From Batillaria attramentaria (lineage: Eukaryota > Mollusca > Gastropoda > Batillariidae): a stretch of DNA of 64,000 nt. Made by a program: the position numbers and the translations under genes. Numbering within the stretch: position 1 is the stretch's first letter; every line of letters starts with the position of its first letter. Shown here piece after piece: positions 35,964-48,476 of the stretch. Location of the stretch: contig JACVVK020000038.1 of the NCBI GenBank assembly GCA_018292915.2, positions 300,001-364,000 of the forward strand. The letters run 5' to 3'. Under the pieces are notes generated by a model. That model did no database searches, had not been told where the DNA came from, and worked only from the letters and a program-made list of their open reading frames with translations.

Positions 35964-37342
35964 GTCCTCAGTCAGGTGGAATTCAACAAAACCAATTCAT
36001 GAAAAAAATGCGTTGTCTTTTGTTTCTCAATTTTTATTTCTTCCCCTCCCTGTTTTTAAACTATGTCAGTTTATGTCAACGGTGGTGAAAGATGGCCGTG
36101 GCCCATGCTGTTCCGCTTTCAGCTGGGGAGGGGGTGGGGGATAACCGACTACATTTTCACCGATACCGTTTGATTTTCTTAAGAAGGCAGCGTCAAATGA
36201 AGTTACTGGCTACCAAAATGCCTGGCGAGATCACTGTTCATTGCAGATGATACTGGGACTCCAAATAAAACCGAGTCTAAATTTTTAGTGCATCAGACTA
36301 AAGTGATCTGAACTAACTGTAAATGAACACAGTAAGTGGATCAGCCCTTCCTGCTGACAGCTTAACTACATGTATCTGTTACACTACTGTCACTAGTTAT
36401 GCAGCCAGAGAAAACTTTCTGAACTGTTGTCTTCTTACCTTGATTGACTGATCAGAGCTCAAGTCAACCTCTGAATCAAGCCTCTGTCGCTTCGCACTAG
36501 GTTCACCACAGCCATCTGAACAAAAACAACATCTATATATGGGGCGGTCGGTGGTCTAGTGGTCAAGAGACCTGTCACCAATGCGAGAGGTCAGGGGTTC
36601 GAGTCCCACTCGGGGCAAAGAATTTTTCCTTCTTGTATGTGGCACCGTTCATTCGGGCCGATCGTCGGGGGTTCTCTCCGGGTACTCCGGCTTCCTCCCC
36701 CTCTGCTTTGGAAATGTTCAGCCCACCAAATTTGAAAAATAAATGCAATTCTAAATCCCGAAATTTAAATAGCTGAGCTGACCCTTCGCACCACGTGATT
36801 GTAATGTGTTTGTGTCAAGTGTGTGAGAGAATGCGTGTGATTCACGTGAGCGTGCGTGTTGGGTTCAGTTCGCGGCGCTTTGAGCCGATTCATGAAATTG
36901 GGTAAAGCGCCTATACAATACTCATTATTATTATTATTATTATATGATATAACGTAAATCCAGAATGGCAAAAGACTTTAAAAGACTTACTGGCTAACAT
37001 GTGAAGCTGACCTTGGGAGGAAAGACTCAAAGAGGTGCTCAAAAAAGGCAGTTACGCAAAGTGCATCATGGAAAAACACTGACCTATTTCATATGCTGCA
37101 TAGACACTACTAAGGTGGATCATTAGAATTTTTTTTTCTTCTTCTGACTAAACATCAGCTTCACCTTTTCAAAAACTATCCATTCAAATTTGAGTTTTAC
37201 CTTGAATGATGGCAGTTGTGCCATCCACATGGACTTCTGCAGGCAGACCGGTGACCAGGCCTGGTGCTGCTGCCTGAATGGCTACCACAGTTCCCTGTTG
37301 CAGCTGGACTTGTAGTTCATCAACTTCACCCTCTGTAGTCAT
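31390..37342 (-). CDS. BANP: BANP/SMAR1, BEN-domain DNA-binding protein, complete, 10 coding exons
   Basis: Coding exons in transcript order: 37342-37201, 36515-36439, 35768-35599, 35358-35300, 34966-34898, 34435-34360, 34165-34002, 33142-32904, 32349-32200, 31536-31390. Every intron is GT-AG and the phases join cleanly to 1293 nt, 430 aa (human BANP is about 519 aa, with a longer C-terminus). KRQRLDSEVDL near residue 60 is followed by a coiled-coil-like segment (about 80-115). The conserved GPNVTLITLN and PNGAWLGDENNPEMRVRV stretches precede the BEN domain (about 205-290) with CRTPEKMALTLLDYLF, KHGKKQLDPLMIYGIRC, FGITENDWHRIKQ and KCRTAWRRRQRG. The C-terminus is Gln-rich with repeated IQI/LQI motifs, as in vertebrate BANP. 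BANP is a nuclear matrix-associated factor that binds the TCTCGCGAGA-type element at CpG-island promoters; this is established in mammals and inferred here. An acceptor at 37347-37348 shows an untranslated upstream exon. Confidence 0.95.
35930..35962. repeat. Poly(G) tract, 33 bp
   Basis: Uninterrupted run of 33 G on the plus strand within a BANP intron; strong G-quadruplex potential and a likely site of assembly or length error. Confidence 0.95.
36541..36945 (+). mobile_element. SINE family B, full length
   Basis: Head GGGGCGGTCGGTGGTCTAGT, then GGTCAAGAGACC (A-box region) and CAGGGGTTCGAGTCCCACTC (B-box). The body has CCGGGTACTCCGGCTTCCTC and GCACCACGTGATTGTAATGT, and the 3' end is GGGTAAAGCGCCTATACAAT plus an (ATT)n tail. 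Lies in BANP intron 1, antisense to the gene. Confidence 0.92.
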
Positions 37343-37437
37343 TCTCCTGAAAAGTTACAACAGCCATATTCCCAAAACTGCACCAAATGGAAATGACAAG
37401 ACACTGTCTTGTAGACCTGGCCAACAGTTTCAAAAGA

Positions 37438-37692
37438 CATCATGGTTCATTCAGGCTGATCACTGGAGATTCTCATTCTCATGCTTCCTCCCCCTCTGCT
37501 TAGGAAATGTTCAACCCACAAAATTCTATCCCAAACCCTAACTATATGGCCGAGCTGAGCCTTTACACCGCACAGCACTGTGTTCATGTACAGTGTGTAC
37601 AAGAATGAGTGTGCATGTTGGGTTCACTTCAAGCTGCTTTGACTCTGTTTGAGCCAAGACATTGGGTAAAGAGCCTTAGATGTATCATACTT
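37438..37692 (+). mobile_element. SINE family B, old diverged copy
   Basis: Collinear with the 36541 copy (CTTCCTCCCCCTCTGCTTAG, GAAATGTTCAACCCACAAAA, GTGTGCATGTTGGGTTCACT, ATTGGGTAAAGAGCC) but heavily substituted and missing the tRNA-like head. Confidence 0.65.
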
Positions 37693-37699
37693 TTTAATT

Positions 37700-39677
37700 C
37701 ATAGATCTATACAAATTACAATACACATATTTTGTATCATGAGCTGACATGAATGACAATCCAACATTATGTCATGATGTACATTACACTGCATACAAAC
37801 CTGTGTGAGAGTCAAATCAAGAGGAATAAAATCAAACTGACCATTGCAACATTTTACAAAAAAAATCATTTACTCACAGTGATACTGACAGAGATCTTGA
37901 TACAACTGTCCTATCATGACCATGACAGTACCTGCCAGTACTGTCACACTGTGTAATTCTATCAACTTCATATCTACTCCACTGCATGGGCCTTCAGAAA
38001 ATTTACAAAAAATAATGTTGCAAACACGCATGTGCTCAGAGTCAGACCAGATGTTGTAACCAAATCCCTCAGACTATTTAGAAGACAAAGAAAGGCAGTA
38101 GTCCTGACATCTCAAGTGGGAAGGGAGAAAATCTGGAATTCCGAGAGAGAGATATATATATATATATATTTCTCAACATAACAGTGCTACTCGCACTGCC
38201 AGATCAGCTGCCTTCTGTGCACTTCTCATTTGCTGTAGTGTAACTCTAGAGGAATAAAATCTGGTATTCTCTTTATTACAGTACTACTTTTCACTTAGTT
38301 GTGATCATGTTGGAACTTTGATGGTCACACAGACTTTGGGCGTGGACGCCTTTGAATCTGATGTTTGCTACTTTGACAACGAGTACAAATATCATGCAGT
38401 TTGCCATAACACCTTACACTGCGTCTTCTACCAGTTCTTGCCTTGTGTATCCCCTGGGCACATTGACAGCGCAAGCAGACAATGAACTCGCAACTGCTGG
38501 GTCGGTGAAGGGTCCACTTACATGTGAGATGGTGTTTTTGTGATCATAGCGGCACTAACACCTTTCACAGCTCCATTCGGACATGCTAGCAGACGAAATT
38601 TTCAACCAAGGGTCCAAACAAGCATGGGTTTCTTGCGTTCTTCCATCCGTGAACGGCCTGGGAATGCGATCAAAACTTACCAAATAGGATGAGGTAAACG
38701 TACGGTGCTAACACGTGATTTTCTACCCACAACACCAAGAAAGGCAAGTTTTCTTACAAGAAAGGCGTAAAGTTTGTTCCTTGGCGCTCCTAGACTCGAA
38801 TTTTTACACGAAATCACGTCCTGTCTCGGGGACGATAATGGCGTTGAGGAAACGGTAAAATGCGAGAATGAACTCAGTGCGCATGTTCATCTGGTGGATC
38901 TATCAAGTCATGGGAATCGGTAAGAGAATGTGAAATGGCAATGTTTCAAATCTTTGTCCTTCAGAATAATAAATTAGACCTTATTCACATGCCTTTATAT
39001 TACATAACGCATTTGGTGTCTTATTCAAAACAGTTTCCGTCAAACATTTTAGTTCAGAAGGTCAGGACATTGTTCATACAAGGGCGCAACAACTTAGAAA
39101 GAACAGCCAGTGTAGGTCAAGATGGATTTACGATAGCTCAGCGGAAGAAACAAACGGTAGTCGCTATATACTACTACTTTCGGTTTTTCGTATCATGCTC
39201 GTGGTAGCAGAACGGTCAGTCCATGCCGCTTATACGGACACGTTTACGGAATGACACTGTGGACCCGTCTTTCCGTGGCGTCGCCGGAACTCACTGAGTT
39301 GATGGGGAGGGGGTGGAGGACGGGGCCCGGGGGGGGGGGGGGGTCGGGTGGTCACGGTTGCTCAGGCTGGTTGACCCAGAGAACCCGACAACGGGAGGTG
39401 GGGGGGGGGGGGAGGCCGGTTGGATTATGGACCTGGGCCAAGCCTACTGAGTCAGTTTCTACTTTTTAAAGTTGTTTCTCTATAGAGAAACAACTCAGTT
39501 TATGAGACGGGGCAGATTTTGCTACGCGCAGCAGCAAGTTTCAGTGATACAAAACAAGACTGTGACGTTTCTCCACACAATACTGTACTTACTTTCACGC
39601 ACACAGTGACGTAACGAAATCTGCGTCATAGACACTCGACGTGCACACTATGCTGCTGCGTTCTTTTTGGCGGGAGT

Positions 39678-39680
<3 letters not shown>
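37700..39680. other. BANP upstream region
   Basis: No coding exon recognised on either strand. It should contain the BANP untranslated first exon and promoter, whose position the sequence does not reveal. No TCTCGCGAGA motif was noticed. Short GA/TA and poly(G) tracts are present (38140-38170, 39330-39412). Confidence 0.45.
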
Positions 39681-39877
<197 letters not shown>

Positions 39878-40419
39878 ACGGATGTAATGATGGCTATCTC
39901 CCGGCTAAACCACCTCGTTGGAGCCCTTTTTACTTTGATATAAAATGGGAATTCACCTTCTCCAGACCTACCTTTCACGAATTTTATCCTGCGGCATTTT
40001 CAAAGGAGTTATCGCCGGTTTAAAAAAAAATCGGTCATGTTACGAATTTTTTCGAAAAAAATGTTCAAATGGCTTTATTTTCTGAAATTGCGAAGATCAT
40101 CCAATTATACTGCCTGTTTTCGTAGCACAGCTCTGTAGCTCTGACAGGTTTTGTGTAAGAAAAATGTTTCCGAGGTAGGGGTGGTTTGCATATAAGGCCA
40201 ATTATCTATTAAAAGACTCCTTCAAATTATTCATCATTCCGGTATTTTTGTCACTTGTGCCAACTGCACATATGACGTGAACTACTGCACTCTTATAGCT
40301 TTAGTATTCAGAATAACAGAGCTTTTAGATAAACACATTTTTTCATGTTTCTGCGAAAAGCGCCGGTCAAAAAAGTTCCAATATTGCAATTTCGTAAGTA
40401 CAATTCAAAGCACTTAAGT

Positions 40420-40538
40420 CCACGTTTCATCAGCTCTCTAGATCTTGCAGATTTTATGTCAAAATTAATTCAGTCACGGAAGTCACAAAAGCAACAAGGA
40501 AATCACAAGATATGAAAAAGTAGCATCTGTCAGACGAG

Positions 40539-40618
<80 letters not shown>

Positions 40619-40840
40619 CGTGAGGCTGACGTCAAATGTTTGGTTCACAGACAAAATCTACAAGTATCGTCACTGCTTCCGACATTTCATCAGCCCTCTA
40701 GATCTTCCAGATTTCATGTGAAAAATAATTCAGTCGGAGAAGTCACAAATAAAAGCCAACAGGGAAATCACAAGACATGAACAAGCATCCTCAGACGATC
40801 TCAGTGCTAGAGGCTGACGTCAAAAGTTTAGTTCACGGAA
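40420..40840. repeat. Diverged tandem duplication, about 230-260 bp
   Basis: Block order TTTCATCAGCTCTCTAGATC, AATTCAGTCACGGAAGTCAC, AGGAAATCACAAGATATG, GGCTGACGTCAAATGTTTGG (40427-40645) recurs at 40686-40835 with substitutions. The first copy is expanded by the (TG)n run. Confidence 0.8.
40542..40618. repeat. (TG)n microsatellite
   Basis: About 38 TG units inside the first copy of the duplicated block. Confidence 0.95.
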
Positions 40841-40913
40841 TTGACGTCATCTCTCTCTCTCTCTCTCTCTGTATGACGACCTGCCTGATGTTTAGTTCAC
40901 GGAATTGACGTCA
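40627..40913. promoter_or_regulatory. Cluster of four perfect TGACGTCA (CRE-type) sites
   Basis: TGACGTCA occurs at 40627-40634, 40815-40822, 40842-40849 and 40906-40913. The octamer is the consensus site for CREB/ATF bZIP factors. The cluster lies between the divergent BANP and POGLUT genes. Two of the four come from a local duplication, so function is unproven. Confidence 0.45.
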
Positions 40914-40930
40914 TCTCTCTCTCTCTCTCT

Positions 40931-41103
40931 GGGGAGCCAGGGTGGCCGAATGGTAGAGCGTTGGACTTTCAATGCTTGGGCCGAGAGTTCGAATCCCGGC
41001 CGCTGGGGCCAAATATTTGTGCTGGCCTTTTTCTCGTTGCCCCGTCTTTGATATCACCCTTATGTGGTGGAAAAGGACGTTAAACTCCTAAACACCCACC
41101 CAC
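40931..41103 (+). mobile_element. SINE family A, inserted into a CT repeat
   Basis: GGGGAGCCAGGGTGGCCGAA to the CCCACCCACCC tail, nearly intact. CT repeats flank both sides, hiding any target duplication. Confidence 0.9.
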
Positions 41104-41827
41104 CCTCTCTCTCTGCCTCTCTCTCTCTCCCTTCTTCCCCCACCCGGCCCCACCCCCAGTCACGTGGCTAATCGGTCGAGGTCGTAGAGGATCTAGTGTC
41201 AGTTGGTAGAACTTGGAGAGGGGAGAACCGACAACAAAACAGACAAAATAAAATGAAGTTTGGAGAAACAACTTTGTAGGACGGGGCCGTTCCTCCTTGT
41301 TTTTCTCTCTCTTTTCCTCTCAGTCTTAAAATCAAGTTCTTCTGCTCAGGCTGAGTTCAGTTTTCAAACTCAGTCATCCGGCAGTCACTGGCAGTCCACT
41401 GACTGACTGAGCCGGCCCCGGCCGGCTTCCACTGAGTTTTTCAACTGAGTCAGTTTTATTTTGATTTTGTTTTCTTCTAGTTCAATTTTTTGGGGGGTGG
41501 GGGGGGGGGCAAAAGATACTCTGCTACACTGACTCAATCACTCGGCCACATAGTCCGCTAGCACACAAGTCCGCGGCACAGAGCTGGCCGGAGAGCATAG
41601 GGTAGTGGGCGAGAGGGCACAAACCACTCGGCTACATTTTAATTTTTTTCCAAGCTTCTGGGTGAGATTTCAATTCTGGCTAATAATCCCTGTTGTAGGC
41701 TCTGCCTGCCAGTGATATTCCAGTATGTGTGCAACCTGCCATGCAATAAATCCGTTTAAAACAGTTCCGCCGCGCCTCAGCCCTCCCGGCACAACTTTGT
41801 TTAGATCTTATGTCACACTCTGTCCCC

Positions 41828-41939
<112 letters not shown>

Positions 41940-41980
41940 ACTAATCTTGTAATGCATTTGGCCGAGTTGTTTTTTTCCAG

Positions 41981-42016
41981 ACCGCTGGCAAGAACTTGAA
42001 GAGGGATGAACTCTAA
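41981..42016 (+). pseudogene. Orphan duplicate of the POGLUT terminal exon (RDEL)
   Basis: A T-rich tract and CCAG acceptor precede 41981. The exon reads TAGKNLKRDEL and stops with TAA at 42014-42016. The true last exon at 53845-53874 reads TAGKKRDEL. Similarity continues into the 3' flank: GATGAACTCTA, GTGAGATTGGAACCA versus GTGAGATGGGAATCA, and the TTCGCCAAC, AACAGCAA blocks. Both are preceded by a TG microsatellite. No other POGLUT-like exon was found upstream on the plus strand, so this looks like a local duplication of the terminal exon and its flanks. Whether it is ever spliced into a transcript is unknown. Confidence 0.8.
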
Positions 42017-42079
42017 CTGGTGAGATTGGAACCACATAACTTGACTTGATACGTTCGCCAACAGGACTTGAACAGCAAC

Positions 42080-42085
42080 AATAAA
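42080..42085 (+). terminator. AATAAA downstream of the orphan RDEL exon
   Basis: Perfect hexamer about 64 nt after the TAA of the duplicated exon, giving it a complete terminal-exon layout. The true POGLUT exon shows no AATAAA at the matching place. Confidence 0.4.
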
Positions 42086-43386
42086 CAGCAGTAATGCACA
42101 TGACTGTGTGTTTGATGGCCATTTAAGTTTATGCTGTACAACTTGCATTAAATGATCTAGACACTATGATCTAGTTGTATTTGAAGTTAAGAGGTTGCTG
42201 TTAATTATTCAGTTCAGTTGAGTTCTCAGTTCCAGTGAAAATTGATCCTGTTCTGTTAAATTTCCCATTCATAAAAAAAGAAGGATATAGTTAGTGGCAC
42301 AGGTACAGAGTTGTCTCATTACTCCCCTTGACTATTCACTGTCATGATCATAACACTAGATCAGTATTGTCCATGGCTCAGTGGTACCCAGGCTATATGT
42401 GCCACCAAGAATCTGTACATGTATGTGCAGAAGGTTACAGAATAAACGACTGCCATCTTTGTAGAGCATCATTCCATCTACTGATGAGTGGCGAGTTATG
42501 AATGCATCTGACGGGGGGAGGGGGGGGGGGGGGCTATTAGGATGAAATGCACTGATGTTGCCCAAGTCAGAACTGACGGAGGGGACTGAGAAGAACAGAG
42601 GCGGTGGTGGGAGAGAGGAGGTGCAGGAGACTGACTTGATGGGTGATAAAGAATTGTAAGAATCACAGCAACAATTCAATGAATGCAAAATCAGCCACAT
42701 ATACTGTATGACTGCCAGGGGAGCAGTCACTGGATTTGGGTTCACCGGCAAAGGCGGCGGACAGTGACCCAGCTCTGATCTTGTGTCAGTCGGTCAAGAT
42801 CTGTTTTTCCTATCTCACAAAATCGCTCAATCCATGATGTATCGCTCACTCTGGTACAAGATTCAAGAATCCTTGCTTGCGGGGTGGTCGGAAAATGTTA
42901 TATGGTGTGTAATGAGAAGCAGCCCCGGTTTGAAACTATGATTTGGCGCCCAACAGATGGGCTTTGTACATCTGGCGCGCCATAAACAGTGAACAGACTC
43001 ACAAGACCCTTCCAGTAGATAGATCCGCTAGTGCGGTAAGAAAGTATCAAACGAAATGTAACTATGAACATTTACTCTGTACAACATATACGTATTACGT
43101 TTTTCATATTTTGAAATATTTTTACTGTGGTAGAAATATCCTTATTGAAAAAACAGTTGATGTTCTATGTTTGGTTCCAAAATATAATGGCAGTAGTCGC
43201 ATATCCGCTGGGAGGAACGTATTCGAAAGAACAGCCAGGTCAACAAGGTCAACATGGAGAGGCACACCGGAGTTGAATCGTGATTGGCCATAATTGTCCA
43301 CAGTGCGTTCATCGGAGGATATATCGGATGAATTGTTGTGTTGATTTTCATTTGGAATGGATTTAGTGCATGCATAACTGTAAACA
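42086..43386. other. POGLUT2/3-like gene upstream region
   Basis: No coding exon recognised; contains a poly(G) run near 42522-42533 and unique sequence. The promoter and 5' UTR of the POGLUT-like gene should lie in the right part, but no TATA box or initiator can be assigned. Confidence 0.4.
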
Positions 43387-46300
43387 ATGTTCTTTTCTCC
43401 TCCGGGCATGGCACCCGGCTTTCTGTGGAAGATCGGCTTTTGTGTCGTCTGCTACACGATCTGTGGTTCGCTAGCGGCCAAGCCAGAAGTTGATCCAAAG
43501 CGATGTTTAGTGTGGGGGCCTGGGTTGAGATCACATTTTAACGTGCCTGTGCGGTACTTCTTCATACAAGCCGTCGACAAAGACGGAACAAAGTATGTGT
43601 GAGAGAGAGAGATAGAGAACTTTTTTTTTTTTTTTTTTTTGAAACTTACATGTATCACCATCACGTCGTCTTGTTTGTTTTGTTTCTTATTGCACCATGG
43701 TCTTGCTCCTCCCCATTTGTGTGGTATCACGCCTCCTCGCTCTCTCTTTCTCTCTCTCTCTCTCTCTCACACACACATACACACAGAGGCAGTCTGTATA
43801 CTGGAAACTCTCAGTGTCTTCCAAACCTTACACGTGATGTGTGACCGCAGACCTTTACATGACCCTATACATGTGTATACGCAGAAAATTAATATTCTGT
43901 AGACTAGAAATATTCAAGTTCACTGATATATATATATATTTTCAGTTTTACAGATTCAGTGGGAGATGAAATATTTGAGTTGGGAGTGTCAGGAGGTAAT
44001 GGTGAGAGAGTGCGAATTCGTGTGGATGTTCTGGACCGACATGATGGTGTCTACATCGTACGACTTAAACCTTATCAAGCCGCAGAAAATCTGCAGATTT
44101 CAATCACATGGAAAGGCCAGCATGTGGCCAACTCTCCTTACAAGATCAGAGGTTAGTTGGTTAGTTCAAACAATCTAATTAAGTCATGGCAGTTTTGTAT
44201 ACAGAGCCAGAATATTTTGAAAGTAGCCTGAACAGTTTTGTGCATTTGTGATGTACCTACTACCGGTATTAAGGATTTGTGGATATGTGTCTGTTAGATT
44301 CTTCATCTTTGTAGAGCTCTGTATTTTTCTCTCTGAATGCCAGTACATGTATTATGTAAATGAAAACTTTGAGAGTAATTAAAAGTCTCACAAAATTGTT
44401 TTATTGTTTCCTTCACAGTCCAAGCAGGTTTCATTATCACATTTATACACGATATCCCCTACTTTTTTTTGTAGAGGACTGCATTTGGCTTGTCCTGTAG
44501 AGATAATGGTACCAACAAAGAAGTTTTGCTGCATGTCCATTGCATTTAAGGTTGTTTTTCTTTTTGTGTGTGTTTTTGTTTTATTTTTCAGGCCCCATCT
44601 ATCAAGAAAAGTGTTACTGTCCTGTTCAAAACCGAACAAGATGGTACGAGGAGCTTGGATGTCCATCATCCTATCAGCAGATTGAGGACGATCTCGCCCC
44701 TTTCCCCAAGATCGATATGGAGAAAGTCGCACCAGAGGCAGTTTCACGCTTCAGTGACCATGGGCGCCACAGCTTGTGTCATTATAAAATTATTGACAAT
44801 AAGGCAAGCAGAACGCATATGAATGCTGTTTCATCAAGGCCTCACCCTTTTATCATGATAATTTTGTGTTTGTTAGTTGAGATTGATTTTCAGCTAAGAG
44901 TGAGTGTTAAGTGTGTGTATCTGTGACACATCTTGTGTGTGTGTGTGCTACAGAAGTTCAGCGTATTTCTGTGCGGCTTCTGGTAACGTGTTACTGTACA
45001 AACTCATACAAATATTATGCACTATAACACACTATTACTTTATTATCTAAAACACCTTCGGTGAAGATATGTTCCGTGTGCTCATTCTGAACACAATGTA
45101 GAATTGAATGAATAAATATTCATCTAATTATCTATACAGTTTAGAGTAAACACACATATTTGTATCCCATTAACTTAATTATTCAGCTGATTAAAAAAAA
45201 AATTGCTGAAGGCTAAAATCATGCAAAGTCAATTTGCACATGGGAAGGACGATAGTGAGGATAGCTTATTGTTTTTTTTTTGTTTTTTTTTTGCTGCCCC
45301 AGCTCTTTGCCAGCTCCAGTGGAGTTTCTCCCAGGTCATGGGTGGAACCCACGGAGGACTCAAAAGCTGGGACAATTTTTATTACGCATGATGATGGAGA
45401 TGAGGATGATAGTAAGATGATGCTATGGAGGTCCATGTGGTTTGGGACTGCAGGACAGGGCCGCATTCCACGCTTCCTGTCATAAATATCCCGGCATTAA
45501 TCATCCACATCATAAGACGTGTCATACTAAGGGAAGCACCCCCAAAGTCGCACCCATGAAGTGGGTGAAGCTCGGCTGTGTGGCAACAGCCTCCCCATTG
45601 GGCCCATAGCACACCCGCTCTGGGTAGGAGCCGACCTAGGTATGAAAAATCCCGCTTGCCTCGGCTGGGATTCGAACCGGGATCTCCCGGTCCATGATCC
45701 GAAGTGCTAACCACTACACTACGGGGGCCAGTAGGATAGCTTATTGTAGTTTTACAGCTGTACTGTTCTACAGACTAAAGATGGGTTTTGTACATATTGG
45801 ATGAAGTCTGTTTACCCCACTGGTACAGCTCTGCACACTCTCACTCTCAGATCAGCAGTGCAGCCAGCATACACAGCAAGTTAGAGGTGCCTAAGTAAAA
45901 TGAGTCTAACTTTCGATACCATGATCCAGTTGCTACTTAATTTTAACAGGTGATAAAAGGATGTAACCACACCACTGTCGTCGTTGATATCGTTGGTATT
46001 TTTGTCATCATCAGTGTTGTTGATGTTATTGATATCGTAGTTGCAGTTATTTCATTACTGTTGGCGTTATTGAGATTGTGGTTATTGTTGTCATTGGTGG
46101 CATTGCCATCATCAGTGGTGTTTTCGTGGTCATTGGCGGTGGTGGGGCGGTCAGTGGTCTAGTGGTTAAGAGACCTGTCACCAATGTGAGAGATCAGGGG
46201 TTCGAGTCCCACTCGGGGCAAAGAATTTTTCCTTCTCGTAAGTGGCACCGTTCATTCGGGCCGATCGTCGGGGGTTCTCTCCGGGTACTCCGGCTTCCTC

Positions 46301-46661
46301 CCCCTCTGCTTTGGAAATGTTCAGCCCACCAAATTTGAAAAATAAATGCAATTCTAAATTCCGAAATTTCAATAGCTGAGCTGACTCTTCGCACCACGTG
46401 ATTGTAATGTGTTTATGTCCGGTGTGTGAGAGAATGTGTGTGATTCACGTGAGCGTGCGTGTTGGGTTCAGTTCGCGGCGCTTTGAGCCGATTCATGAAA
46501 TTGGGTAAAGCGCCTATACAATTCTCATTATTATTATTATTATTGCTGCTGTTGTCATTATTGGTATTGTCATCATCATTATTGTTGTCATCATTTTTGT
46601 TGGCTCCCTTGTGTAACAATGGGAGTCTATGTAATAGCCCTCCGTCATCTGTCTGTCTGTC

Positions 46662-46706
<45 letters not shown>

Positions 46707-48418
46707 AGAAAACTTTAACGTTGTCGTTTTCTCAGAAACTACAAACAGCAGAGACACCAAACTTGGCTTGCTGATAGACAACCATAAGACCTTTCAAAAC
46801 ATATCATTTTGAGTGACCTTGACTCAAGGTCAAGGTCACTAACGCTGTCTGTCTGAAAATTTTACATTGGCATTTTCACGGAATCTACAATGACCAGAGG
46901 TTTGAAACTTTGCATGATGATAGACATTGATAAGAACTTTACAGATATACATGTATTCAATGGCCTTATGTCAAGGTCAAGGCCATACAAGCTATTTTTG
47001 TGAAACCTTAACATTGGCATTTTCTCAGAAATAACAAATAGCAGAGGCGCCAAACTTGGCGTGCTGATAGACAGTGAAAAGACCTATGCACACAAACCAT
47101 TTAAGTGACCTTGACCCAAGGTCAAGGTCATTCAAGCAGTCTGTTTGGAAATTTTTACATTTGTATTTTTTCGGAATCTAGAAGAACCAGAAGCATCAAA
47201 CTTTGCATGATGATAGATATATGACACCTTCACTGACATACCTGTGTTCAATGACTTTTAGTCAAGGTCAAGGCCATGAAGGCTGTTTTGGGGAAACTTT
47301 AACCTTGGCATTTTCTCTGAAACAACAAACAGTTGAGGCACCAAACAAGAAATGATGATAGACCGCAATGAGACCTACCTTTTTTGAATGACCTTGACTG
47401 AAGGTCAAGGTCATTTAAACTGTTGTGAATTTTAACATTACCGTTTTCAGAGGAACTACAAATACTAGAGGCGTCAAACTTGGCATAATATAATATACAC
47501 TGATGTGATCTCATTTTAATGACCTTGACCCAAGGTCAAGGCCATACAAACTGTTTGGGGGAAAATTGTAATATTGCCAGGAACTCGGAACGCCAGAGAC
47601 ACTTTACTTGCCATGATGATAGATAGTGATAAGAGCTTTACAAACATGAAACATACACTTGTGAATGACCTTGACCCTTGTCACAAGGGAGCCATGAAGG
47701 CTTTTGCCTCTCTAGTTAAAGTTGCCGTTATCGTCAAAGATTTATGCCAAATATGAATCATCTAGCTGATGATTATTTCATTACAGATCTATCAGTGATC
47801 GGTCTGACACAGAAAGATTGTTACAGATCTATCCGTTAATGGGGTAAAATGAGTTAAGACATTATTACAAACACATAATTACAAACACAAGTTAAATACA
47901 CAATGTATTGTTAGGCACTGTACAGCTGGTACTTGTAGCAGTCTGGACATGTGTAATTGCTACATCATGTCAGTAAATTTTTACGATGATTCGTGTTTTT
48001 ATAATTTCAGGTTTATCGTAAAACACATGGGACCATCATAGATTTCAAAATGTTTGTGGACGCCATTCTTCTTTCTCTGGCCAGAAAGGTGAACACTGAA
48101 TCTTGTATGCTTATATGGGCAGGACTCACATATCTTTTGTTTTTTGACAAAAAAAAAATTGGTTTGTTTAATTATCCAGTCTCATCATATAATTATGAGA
48201 GTTTTATTCTGATAAATGAGTTTTATTCCCTAAAAATTTAAGATTTCCTGATTTAAGTGAAATATGTTTGCTTAGATGAGTCATTGGTATTCACTGCATT
48301 TATAGCAGTGGTGGGGGGGGGGGGCAGTGGTGGGGGGGGGGACTTTCTTTTGAGGAATACAAATGTGAGGATTCTGGAGTGATTCTGTGCTGCTTGTACA
48401 TCTCCACACAAATTTTAT

Positions 48419-48476
<58 letters not shown>

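Larger units (their letters stand above)
44804..48010 (+). other. GC-AG intron 3 of the POGLUT2/3-like gene
   Basis: The donor reads AATAAG|GCAAGC. The encoded junction IIDNK|VYRKTHG matches the conserved KVY.KTHG motif of the family, which fixes the splice point. The 3.2-kb intron contains SINE family C and B copies and the half-site array. Confidence 0.8.
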
